The notes beneath the pieces are model-generated. The model was not told the DNA's origin, ran no database searches, and saw only the letters and a program-made list of their open reading frames with translations. DNA of 6,141 nt. It comes from Oscillospiraceae bacterium. GTDB lineage: Bacteria; Bacillota_A; Clostridia; Oscillospirales; Oscillospiraceae. The stretch lies in contig CADAPN010000117.1 in the NCBI GenBank assembly GCA_902789835.1, positions 1 to 6,141 of the forward strand, in the 5' to 3' direction. The position numbers and the translations under genes are program-made. Positions 1 to 5,674 of the stretch are shown in pieces (position 1 is the first letter of the stretch; every line of letters begins with the position of its first letter).

Positions 1-634
1 GAACTTCCAGAGCCCCGACGGCAAGACCTATACGGTTCAGGATTTCCGCAACATGTTCCCCTATGCACGTGTCGAGGGGGATGACACCGCCACTCTTACG
101 GTAAAGAACGTGAGCACCGCCATGAACGGCTGGGCTGTCTACTGCGCTTTCTTCTGCGGTGATACCGAGACCGACACCACCCTGGCTTACCTCTATGTCA
201 ACGTTTACAATCCCACCACGGATTCCGCTCCCAAGTCTTACACCACCACCTACTACACCTACACGCTGCTGTACAGTGATGATTACGGTTATTACTACTA
301 CATTCCGGACTATGACGATGTGGTCCTTTATGCAGACGAGTACGGCACCTTCACCCCTGCTCACCCCGATGCTTACGACTACGACGATTATGACGACGTG
401 GTTCTGTACGAAGACGAGTACGGCACCTTCACCCCTGCTCACCCCGACGCTTACGACTACGACGACTTCGATTACGTCGACTACGATTACGTCGACTACG
501 ATTATGCAAACGGGACCTGGGAAGACGAGTACGGCACCTTCACCCCTGCCCACCCCGACGCCGACGATTACGACGACTTTCTGTATGAAGACGAATTCGG
601 CTACTTCATTCCCGCCCATCCGGACGCTGCCTAA
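1..634 (+). CDS. C-terminal part of a secreted/surface Ig-like-domain protein with an acidic Tyr/Asp-rich repeat tail (5' partial)
   Basis: The reading frame is open from the left edge (first full codon at base 2) to TAA at 632-634, so the visible 210 codons are only the C-terminus. An ATG at base 53 lies inside the domain and is not the real start. Residues 1 to about 70 resemble a bacterial Ig-like domain of clostridial surface proteins: SPDGKTYT, then a TATLTVKNVS strand, then NGWAVYCAF and a closing LAYLYVN strand. A Thr/Tyr-rich linker follows, then about 110 residues dominated by Asp and Tyr with four copies of a DEYGTFTPAHPDA-type unit. No LPXTG motif, transmembrane helix or charged sorting tail is present, so this end shows no wall anchor. 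Codons are strongly biased (GAC, TAC, GGC, ACC), which suggests high expression. The Ig-like call is by sequence pattern; function is unknown and the secretion signal lies outside the window. Confidence 0.82.
   Translation, partial: NFQSPDGKTYTVQDFRNMFPYARVEGDDTATLTVKNVSTAMNGWAVYCAFFCGDTETDTTLAYLYVNVYNPTTDSAPKSYTTTYYTYTLLYSDDYGYYYYIPDYDDVVLYADEYGTFTPAHPDAYDYDDYDDVVLYEDEYGTFTPAHPDAYDYDDFDYVDYDYVDYDYANGTWEDEYGTFTPAHPDADDYDDFLYEDEFGYFIPAHPDAA
308..628 (+). repeat. Four-copy in-frame coding repeat, (A/E)DEYGTFTPAHPDA, in an Asp/Tyr-rich tail
   Basis: The 42-bp units start at 332, 410, 521 and 587. Units 1 and 2 belong to a longer 78-bp (26-residue) tandem period beginning at 308 and 386 (DYDDVVLY before each unit). 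Units 1-3 share a 26-base identical core (335-360, 413-438, 524-549). Unit 4 has diverged in DNA and protein (DEFGYFIPAHPDA). Between units 2 and 3 is a short 15-bp tandem repeat encoding YDYVD (about 473-502). The mixture of identical and diverged copies indicates recent expansion by slippage or unequal recombination. Confidence 0.9.
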
Positions 635-658
635 TCCGGCAAAAAAACTTCAAAAAGC

Positions 659-716
659 AAAAAACTCAGGCTGGATCACCGCTAGAGGCGATTCAGCCTG
701 AGTATGTTTGTGTGGA
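659..716 (-). terminator. Repeat-family intrinsic terminator, copy 1 (serves the LacI-like gene)
   Basis: A perfect 9-bp outer stem (CTCAGGCTG at 665-673 with CAGCCTGAG at 694-702) continues inward through a G-T wobble, ATC/GAT, one A-C mismatch and CC/GG to a 6-base loop. On the - strand the hairpin runs into T6 (659-664), with further T-runs at 652-656 and 641-647. It lies about 57 nt beyond the LacI-like stop codon. The + strand side is T-poor, so termination of the + gene ending at 634 would be weaker, although the hairpin itself is shared. The conserved box TTTGTGTGGA is at 707-716. The sequence recurs at 1789-1848 and 5682-5730. Confidence 0.85.
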
Positions 717-736
717 GTGAAAACAGGGAAGCATCC

Positions 737-753
737 CCCAGGCAGTCCCTGGG
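737..753. other. Small perfect inverted repeat beside the LacI-like stop codon
   Basis: CCCAGG (737-742) and CCTGGG (748-753) are separated by CAGTC. The hairpin would sit just after the stop codon of the LacI-like gene in its 3' untranslated region, upstream of the main terminator. It has no T-run. It may only stabilise the mRNA end, or be chance. Confidence 0.4.
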
Positions 754-758
754 CAGTC

Positions 759-1616
759 TTACTCTGCCGCCGGACCGATAGTTCCGCCGGGAAGGAACTC
801 CACAGGGAAGATCAGCGGCACCTGTTTGCCGGATTTCGGGTGATCAATCTGCCGGATCAGGGTCTGCATCGCGGTCACACCGATCCGTTCACAGTCCTGA
901 CGGATGGTAGTGAGCTTCGGATCAAGCATCTGACCGATGCTGAGCCCGTCATAGCCCGCAAAGGAAATATCCTGCGGAATACGCAGCCCCAGCTCCCAGG
1001 CAGCGTCCCTTGCGCCAAGATAAGCAATGTCATCCGGCACCAGGATGCAGGTCGGCCTCTCCGGCAGCCTCAGCATCTCACCGACAATGCTCCTTGTCAG
1101 CTCAATGTTGTCGTACTCCCCTTCGCGAAGAAAGTCCCCAGGAACCGGCAGCTTGTAATAGTCCATGGTGTTCTGGAACTGGCGAATCCGTGTCCGGGTA
1201 ACAACGGAGTTGTTGTGTCCGTGTACAAAAGCGATCCGACGGTGTCCCTTCGAGATGGCATATTCAATCAGGCGCTGTACGCCGGTCTCATTGTCCGAAA
1301 TGACTGTCGGAACCCCTTTCAGGATGTGATCGATCGTGACACAGGGTATGCCGCTTACGGCAAGTTCCCGAATTCCCGGGGAAGAAAAATCAAAGCAAAC
1401 CAGGCAGACACCTTCGAGGTCGGCGCCGCGGCAGAGTTCTGCGCAGTCAGTCCCTGTCGTGACAAGCTTGTGGTTGATAAACAGAATACAGAAGCCGTTC
1501 GCTTCCGCTTCCTTCTTGATGGCGTTCAGAATCGGAGCAAAGAAGGGATGCACCAGGCCTCTTCCACTCTCTTCCGCATAGAGAATACCGATTTTTCTGA
1601 TTGCTGCGGCTGACAT
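759..1616 (-). CDS. LacI-type periplasmic-binding-fold protein lacking the helix-turn-helix domain
   Basis: The product is 285 aa. It aligns by motif with the effector-binding half of LacI/GalR regulators: N-terminal IRKIGILYAEE, then HPFFAPILNAIKKEAEANG, the ISDNETGVQRLIEYAISKGHRRIAF segment, CILVPDDIAYLGARDAAWELGLRIPQDISFAGYDG, and a closing LDPKLTTIRQD. LacI proteins usually have about 60 further N-terminal residues forming the HTH and hinge; here the fold begins at once. The ATG at 1616 is chosen because GGAGGGGG (1623-1630) sits just upstream. A TTG at 1655 would add only 13 residues with no HTH. A promoter at 1668-1697 leaves no space for a missing domain. The protein presumably binds a small ligand (often a sugar or nucleoside in this family) but has no visible means of binding DNA. 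It has no signal peptide, so it is not an obvious ABC-transporter binding protein. It is monocistronic, ending at terminator copy 1. Confidence 0.88.
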   Translation of the reverse strand: MSAAAIRKIGILYAEESGRGLVHPFFAPILNAIKKEAEANGFCILFINHKLVTTGTDCAELCRGADLEGVCLVCFDFSSPGIRELAVSGIPCVTIDHILKGVPTVISDNETGVQRLIEYAISKGHRRIAFVHGHNNSVVTRTRIRQFQNTMDYYKLPVPGDFLREGEYDNIELTRSIVGEMLRLPERPTCILVPDDIAYLGARDAAWELGLRIPQDISFAGYDGLSIGQMLDPKLTTIRQDCERIGVTAMQTLIRQIDHPKSGKQVPLIFPVEFLPGGTIGPAAE

Positions 1617-1622
1617 ATTCAA

Positions 1623-1630
1623 CCCCCTCC
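1623..1630 (-). promoter_or_regulatory. Strong ribosome-binding site of the LacI-like gene
   Basis: GGAGGGGG on the - strand ends 6 nt before the ATG at 1616 (9 nt from the GGAGG core). It decides the start in favour of the 285-aa form over the TTG at 1655, which has no such site. Confidence 0.8.
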
Positions 1631-1667
1631 GTATCAACAGTAAACCGAATATCAATCAAGCAATGGC

Positions 1668-1697
1668 ATCATATCATATTCCATATTCTTCTGTCAA
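1668..1697 (-). promoter_or_regulatory. Sigma-A-type promoter of the LacI-like gene
   Basis: On the - strand a perfect -35 TTGACA (1692-1697) and -10 TATGAT (1668-1673, 5 of 6 to consensus) are separated by 18 bp. The expected transcript start is near 1661, giving a leader of about 45 nt to the ATG at 1616. Its place directly before the truncated gene shows the gene is a complete transcription unit rather than the tail of a broken one. Confidence 0.78.
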
Positions 1698-1788
1698 TTT
1701 CCAACCGGTCCACGAATAAGGGCTTATAAGACGACAATGCGATTCAACCGCATCACCCCGGTACGCGACGTTATGCCATAACAAAGAA
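1698..1788. other. Intergenic stretch with two short inverted repeats
   Basis: This gap separates the LacI-like promoter from the hypA terminator. It holds ATGCG/CGCAT (1737-1741 and 1749-1753, 7-nt gap) and GTTATG/CATAAC (1770-1775 and 1777-1782, one-base gap). Either could be a regulator site upstream of the LacI-like gene, but both are short and no matching copy was seen elsewhere in the window. No coding potential was recognised. Confidence 0.3.
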
Positions 1789-1848
1789 AAATCGAAATCA
1801 GACTGGATCACCGATAACGTGATTCAGCCTGATTTCGATTTGTGTGGA
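1782..1848 (-). terminator. Repeat-family intrinsic terminator, copy 2 (ends the oxidoreductase-hypA operon)
   Basis: This is the longest hairpin of the three copies. A perfect 13-bp outer stem (AAATCGAAATCAG at 1789-1801 with CTGATTTCGATTT at 1829-1841) is followed by one A-C mismatch, CTG/CAG, a G-T wobble and ATCAC/GTGAT around a 7-base loop (1812-1818). On the - strand it runs into a T-rich tract (TTTTTCTTTG, about 1782-1791). The conserved TTTGTGTGGA box is at 1839-1848. It begins about 58 nt past the hypA stop codon. Inner-stem bases differ from copies 1 and 3 in ways that improve pairing. Confidence 0.88.
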
Positions 1849-1905
1849 GCATATACGGAAAGCCGTCCCCTGTGCACACCGGGTGTTTCCGTTTTTAACG
1901 CTATG

Positions 1906-2247
1906 TCAATACCCGATGTCTTTTACCACGAATTGCTGACCGCCCAGAATCTTTTTCTCCCTGCTTTTGCACTTGGGGCAACGTCCTTCATTCCTCATTA
2001 CGTTGTACAGGGTTTGACACTCCTGACAGAGTGCCTGTCCTCTTACTACTTTGATTCGAAGTTCTGTTCCCGCGAAGATCGGGCGATTCTCCGTCACCAC
2101 CGGAAAGTACTTCTCGAAAAACGCTGGCACATAACCGGTCAGCTCCCCGACCTCCAGCGTGATATAGCTGATGTGATCAAGTCCGTAGTCCTTTGCCGTT
2201 GTTTCAACCAACTCGACTGCCTTCGTCAGTACGCCAATCTCGTGCAT
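1906..2247 (-). CDS. hypA: HypA-type nickel metallochaperone
   Basis: The product is 113 aa, the usual HypA length. HypA delivers nickel to [NiFe]-hydrogenase precursors, normally with the GTPase HypB. The start at 2247 gives the family-defining Met-His-Glu N-terminus (MHEIGVL), in which His2 is a nickel ligand. An ATG 9 nt upstream would bury this motif and has poor spacing. The zinc site is intact: C74-x2-C77 and C90-x2-C93 (CQEC and CPKC). A typical EVGELTGYVPAFFEKYF core lies between. The ribosome-binding site AAGGA (2256-2260) lies inside the last codons of the upstream oxidoreductase gene, and only one base separates that gene's stop from this start, so translation is probably coupled. 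No hypB, hypC-F or hydrogenase structural gene is visible, so the nickel client is unknown. It may be a distant hydrogenase or a partner specific to this operon. Confidence 0.93.
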   Translation of the reverse strand: MHEIGVLTKAVELVETTAKDYGLDHISYITLEVGELTGYVPAFFEKYFPVVTENRPIFAGTELRIKVVRGQALCQECQTLYNVMRNEGRCPKCKSREKKILGGQQFVVKDIGY

Positions 2248-2248
2248 C

Positions 2249-4981
2249 TCAGACATCCTTTTTCACAAGGCGGCGTCCGACGCGCTGGGCAGTCGTTTTG
2301 AGCACATGTCCAACCAGCTTTTCATACGGAACACCCCAGGCATCATATTCCTTGTGAAGATGGATCGCGTCAAACTTGCAGCGAGTGGTGCACAAACCGC
2401 ATCCGATGCAGATATTGCTGTCCACCCATGCGGCGCCGCACTTCAGGCAGCGGGCTGCCTCTGCTTTTACCTGCTCCTCCGTGAAAGGCAGGCGCTCATC
2501 GCGGAACGTTTTTACCTTACTCTCATCTACACCATGTGTATTCCGTTTCGCGGAGTCATAACCGCTCAGAGGAATCAGCACATTGCTCTTGTCAATGTAC
2601 TTGAAGTTATCTCTCCTGACACGGCCGAGCGTAAGGCTGTGTCCTTCGTGTACAAATCGATGGAGAGAATCTGCGCCTTCCTTCCCTGCGGCTATCGCAT
2701 CGATCACGAACTTCGGGCCCGTGTAGATATCACCGCCGACAAAGATGTCCGGTTCGGCAGTCTGATAGGTCCAGCTGTCTGCTTCTGCATACCCCTTCTT
2801 GCCAAGCACAACCTTGCTGCCCTCCAGCAGGCTGCCCCAGTCAGCCGTCTGGCCGATCGCCCCCAGAACGGTGTCCACGTCCAGAATATCGAACTCTCCG
2901 GTGCCAACCGGTTTCCGACGGCCTTTCTCATCCGGCTCACCCAGTGCCATCCGCTCAACCTTCAGGCCGCAGACCCTGCCGTCCTGTCCAAGGATTTCCA
3001 CCGGTGCATTGAGATAGCGGAAAACGACACCTTCCGCCTCCGCCTCCCGGACTTCCTCCTTGTCTGCGGGCATCTCCTCTGCCGTACGGCGGTAGACGAT
3101 GCTCACTTCTTCAGCCCCCAAGCGTACTGCCGTGCGGCAAACATCCATGGCTACATTGCCGCCGCCAATGACGGCGACTTTCTTGCCGATCCCGCTCTCC
3201 TGATTCTGATTCACCTTGCGCAGGAAATCGATGCCTCCCTGTACACCCTCCAGCTCTTCACCCGGGATGTTCAGCTTAGAGGATTTCTGTGCGCCGATGG
3301 CCACATAGAAGCCCTTATATCCCTGCTCGCGCAGCTGCGGAATCGTCACGTCTTTCCCGACTTCCACACCGCAGCGGATCTCCACACCCAGCTGTCTCAG
3401 TACGTCGATTTCTGCTTCCACAACGTCCTTCTCAAGCCGGAAGGACGGAATACCGCTGACCATCATGCCACCGGGCTTCTGATCCTTCTCAAAAACGGTG
3501 ACCGTGTGACCCAGCACCGCAAGATAGTAGGCACAGCTGAGGCCGGCAGGGCCGGAACCGATTACGGCGATCTTGTGACCATACCGGAAGAGCTTTTCGG
3601 GAACATAGCGGTTTTCTTCTTTCAGCTCCTGTCTTGCAACGAACTTTTTGACCTCATCGATGGCTACCGGCTGATCAAGGTCTCCACGGGTACATACCTG
3701 CTCACAGAATCTTGCGCAGACATCTCCGCAAACAGCCGGGAACGGATTTTCCTTTTTGATGAGCTCAAGGGCTTCCCTGAACTTGCCTTCACCGGCTTTT
3801 TTCAGATAGCCCTGAACTGCTATATGCGCAGGACAGTTGGTCTTGCACGGTGCGGTTCCGGTCTCCGGGATCACATTCTTCCGGTTGGTCAGAAAGTCCG
3901 GCTGCCAGTGCTCGGGTCCAAATACAACCTTATTATCCGGGATCTCTGTCTTTTTAATCTCAACAGGAGTTTTCTGGCAAAGCTTTGTTCCAAGCTTAAC
4001 CGCATTCTGAGGACATACTTCCACGCAGCCGCCGCAGGCAACACAATTCGTTGGGTCGACCTCGGCAATATAATTGGATCGCACGAGACTCGGAGACTGG
4101 GTATACCAGCTTGTCTTCAGTGCCATACAGGTATCCCACTGGCAGTTGCAGATAAAGAGAGAAAAGTCCGGGCCGTCAATATTGGACAGCTGATGCACTG
4201 AACCGCGGCGCTCAGCCTCCAGGATGATGCTTTCGGCTTCTTCCCGGGTGATGCGGCGGGCCTTGCCGGCCCGGATGCAGCTCTCGGCATATTTGCCCAG
4301 ATTGATGCAGCACTCGAATTCCAGGTCTGCGGTCCCCTCGCCAACCATACGGCGGAGTTTCCGGCATTCGCAGGGCGCAACGCCGATGCTGCCCCCCGCC
4401 TTGTCCAGCCAGTAGGAAATCTCTTCAAACTTCACACGCCGCGGCTCATTCGCTATAGCCTTCTCAACCGGAATCGTTCTCATCAGTGCAGAACCCATAG
4501 GCACTGCCCATGTAATCTTCTTCTGCAGATCCAGAATATAGTTCAGAAATGCGGGTGCCGTTTCCGGGTACTTGTCCGTACGCTCCTTTGTCATCACAGT
4601 GCTTTCCATATTGCCGGGGGCAAAGACGGGAAGCTGGACACGGTCTACACCGTCATCGTCACAGTTGTATTCCAGCAGTCCGATGTGTACCAGGTCATCT
4701 GCCATCTGCGCAGTATCCTCTATGCTCATACCCTCGCGTCTGGCCAGCTCATCGATGTAATAGGATTTCCGCAGCTTCATCTTCAGCGCGAAGTTTACCT
4801 GCTCGTCCGTCAGCTGACGATCATAGAAGATATACTCCCAGCTCTTCTCATTGGGAAGCGGGTTGAACATATTGATATGGCTGACCAGCTTAATGAGATT
4901 CTTGCGCGGCGTTTTGCTGCATTCTCTCCAGTATTCTTCCAGACATCTCTTTTCACCTTCGGTAAAAACATGTTCTGCCAT
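2249..4981 (-). CDS. Multi-[4Fe-4S] FAD/NAD(P)H oxidoreductase, GltD/NfnB-type core fused to an N-terminal Fe-S module
   Basis: The product is 910 aa from the ATG at 4981, preceded by AAGGAGGA at good spacing; an ATG one codon earlier is also possible. Domains in order: about 60-120, a winged-helix-like segment ending in a PGNMES loop; 204-285, a cysteine module (C204-E-C206-R, C224, C225, C235, then C278-N-C280 and C285); 313-323, a ferredoxin [4Fe-4S] motif CxxCxxCxxxCP; 379-430, the GltD-type N-terminal Fe-S domain (C379, C383, C418, C422, C426, C430); 471-480, the FAD motif IAVIGSGPAG; 604-613, the NAD(P)H motif VIGGGNVAMD, then VYRRTAEEMPA; 749-751, the FAD-closing GGD; 845-868, CLKC plus CxxCxxCxxxC. 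Such proteins pass electrons between NAD(P)H, FAD and Fe-S clusters in the cytoplasm. Glutamate synthase small subunits and NfnB are only about half this length. No GOGAT large subunit or NfnA is nearby, so the acceptor is unknown. First gene of an operon with hypA. Confidence 0.92.
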   Translation of the reverse strand: MAEHVFTEGEKRCLEEYWRECSKTPRKNLIKLVSHINMFNPLPNEKSWEYIFYDRQLTDEQVNFALKMKLRKSYYIDELARREGMSIEDTAQMADDLVHIGLLEYNCDDDGVDRVQLPVFAPGNMESTVMTKERTDKYPETAPAFLNYILDLQKKITWAVPMGSALMRTIPVEKAIANEPRRVKFEEISYWLDKAGGSIGVAPCECRKLRRMVGEGTADLEFECCINLGKYAESCIRAGKARRITREEAESIILEAERRGSVHQLSNIDGPDFSLFICNCQWDTCMALKTSWYTQSPSLVRSNYIAEVDPTNCVACGGCVEVCPQNAVKLGTKLCQKTPVEIKKTEIPDNKVVFGPEHWQPDFLTNRKNVIPETGTAPCKTNCPAHIAVQGYLKKAGEGKFREALELIKKENPFPAVCGDVCARFCEQVCTRGDLDQPVAIDEVKKFVARQELKEENRYVPEKLFRYGHKIAVIGSGPAGLSCAYYLAVLGHTVTVFEKDQKPGGMMVSGIPSFRLEKDVVEAEIDVLRQLGVEIRCGVEVGKDVTIPQLREQGYKGFYVAIGAQKSSKLNIPGEELEGVQGGIDFLRKVNQNQESGIGKKVAVIGGGNVAMDVCRTAVRLGAEEVSIVYRRTAEEMPADKEEVREAEAEGVVFRYLNAPVEILGQDGRVCGLKVERMALGEPDEKGRRKPVGTGEFDILDVDTVLGAIGQTADWGSLLEGSKVVLGKKGYAEADSWTYQTAEPDIFVGGDIYTGPKFVIDAIAAGKEGADSLHRFVHEGHSLTLGRVRRDNFKYIDKSNVLIPLSGYDSAKRNTHGVDESKVKTFRDERLPFTEEQVKAEAARCLKCGAAWVDSNICIGCGLCTTRCKFDAIHLHKEYDAWGVPYEKLVGHVLKTTAQRVGRRLVKKDV

Positions 4982-4986
4982 CATAG

Positions 4987-4994
4987 TCCTCCTT
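4987..4994 (-). promoter_or_regulatory. Ribosome-binding site deciding the oxidoreductase start
   Basis: AAGGAGGA on the - strand precedes two adjacent ATG codons (4984 and 4981). The 6-nt gap from the GGAGG core favours 4981. The open frame continues upstream to 5041, but those codons overlap the promoter -10 region and are not coding. Confidence 0.82.
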
Positions 4995-5022
4995 ATTTGT
5001 GATATCGTTGACATCTTCCTGC

Positions 5023-5051
5023 AGTATAACCGAATCAACAACAGAAGTCAC
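5023..5051 (-). promoter_or_regulatory. Promoter of the oxidoreductase-hypA operon
   Basis: On the - strand a -10 TATACT (5023-5028, 5 of 6) is separated by 17 bp from GTGACT (5046-5051, 4 of 6 to TTGACA). Transcription would start near 5016, giving a leader of about 35 nt. An imperfect palindrome GATATC-GTT-GACATC (5001-5015) lies in this leader and could be an operator. The -35 lies 9 bp from the -35 of the divergent TetR gene. Confidence 0.6.
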
Positions 5052-5060
5052 GATACGCTA

Positions 5061-5088
5061 TTGCAATTTTGTCTGAATATGATACAAT
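5061..5088 (+). promoter_or_regulatory. Promoter of the TetR-family gene, with extended -10
   Basis: TTGCAA (5061-5066) and TACAAT (5083-5088) are separated by 16 bp. TG one base before the -10 (5080-5081) makes an extended -10 element. The -35 is part of the 8-bp palindrome ATTGCAAT (5060-5067). Transcription would start near 5095, which argues against the in-frame ATG at 5079 as translation start. Confidence 0.55.
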
Positions 5089-5123
5089 CTTCTAAAACTG
5101 TATTATACGAGAGGTACAATGCT

Positions 5124-5663
5124 TTGGAAAGAACCGAACGGGATATTATCTTCGCTTTTAACAGGCTGCTTTCAAATATGCCGGCTGAAAAGATCACCAC
5201 ACAGATGATTGCAGATGAAGCGATGATTGGGCGCGCAACCTTCTACCGATATTTCAAAGACAAATATGATGTTCTGAACCGGAATTATAAAATTCTCCTC
5301 GACTCCTGCCTGCGGAATTGCAGCAATTATCGGGATCTTTTCTATGAACTCTATTGCTATGCACGTGACGAATGGTCGGGATTTCACAGGGCGTTTATGA
5401 CCACCGGAGTAAACTCATTTGAAAACTATGTCTTCCAGTATTCCAGAGCAGTTGTTGAAGAGATTACCCGACAGAACAGAGATGGCGAAGGCTTTTCCAA
5501 TTCCGAAAACATGCAGGTCGATGTATTCTGCTACGGTATTACATACATGTATCGGAAATGGACAATGAATCAATACACCCTTGATCCGGATACAGCTGCA
5601 GATTCCCTGTATGCCATCATGCCGGAAACGCTAAAATCATACTGGTACAAAGACTTGTACTGA
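5124..5663 (+). CDS. TetR/AcrR-family transcriptional regulator
   Basis: The product is 179 aa from a TTG start. The N-terminal HTH is clear: ERDIIFAFNRLLSN (helix 1), then EKITTQMIADEA (residues 22-33), and the recognition helix MIGRATFYRYFKDKYDVL (residues 34-51), matching the family pattern ending in tFYrYF and K. The C-terminal ligand/dimer domain (about 55-179) is aromatic-rich and not assignable to a ligand; its length is like short Firmicutes TetR proteins of the DhaS type. TTG at 5124 is preferred because GAGAGG (5109-5114) sits 9 nt upstream, the HTH then begins at the usual distance, and the promoter lies at 5061-5088. The ATG at 5079 (15 more residues) has no ribosome-binding site and overlaps the promoter. 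Divergent placement suggests it controls itself and the oxidoreductase-hypA operon; this is inference. Confidence 0.87.
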   Translation: MERTERDIIFAFNRLLSNMPAEKITTQMIADEAMIGRATFYRYFKDKYDVLNRNYKILLDSCLRNCSNYRDLFYELYCYARDEWSGFHRAFMTTGVNSFENYVFQYSRAVVEEITRQNRDGEGFSNSENMQVDVFCYGITYMYRKWTMNQYTLDPDTAADSLYAIMPETLKSYWYKDLY

Positions 5664-5674
5664 GATCATTTCAT

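Noticed and set aside
159..701. Thr/Pro-rich alternative frame over the surface-protein tail
   Set aside because: Its repetitive composition comes from reading the Asp/Tyr repeat in a shifted frame, and it runs through the terminator hairpin.
708..1613. + strand open frame (301 codons) opposite the LacI-like gene
   Set aside because: It is antisense to a gene with clear LacI-fold motifs, a strong ribosome-binding site and a promoter, and its own translation has no recognisable pattern.
1617..1788. A frameshifted or detached HTH upstream of the LacI-like gene
   Set aside because: The - strand upstream holds a promoter about 50 bases before the start. No frame encodes a LacI-type HTH, and the hypA terminator follows.
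1855..1892. ACGGAAA/TTTCCGT inverted repeat followed by TTTTT on the + strand as a terminator
   Set aside because: The stem is only 7 bp with a 24-nt loop, and no + strand gene lies upstream of it. The repeat-family hairpin next to it is the far better terminator for hypA.
1819..2301. + strand open frame opposite hypA
   Set aside because: It begins inside the terminator region and is antisense to hypA, whose Met-His-Glu start and zinc cysteines are intact.
2306..4201. Long + strand open frame (631 codons) opposite the oxidoreductase
   Set aside because: It lies wholly antisense to a gene with unmistakable FAD, NAD(P)H and Fe-S motifs. Its translation shows no domain and is explained by codon bias of the real gene.
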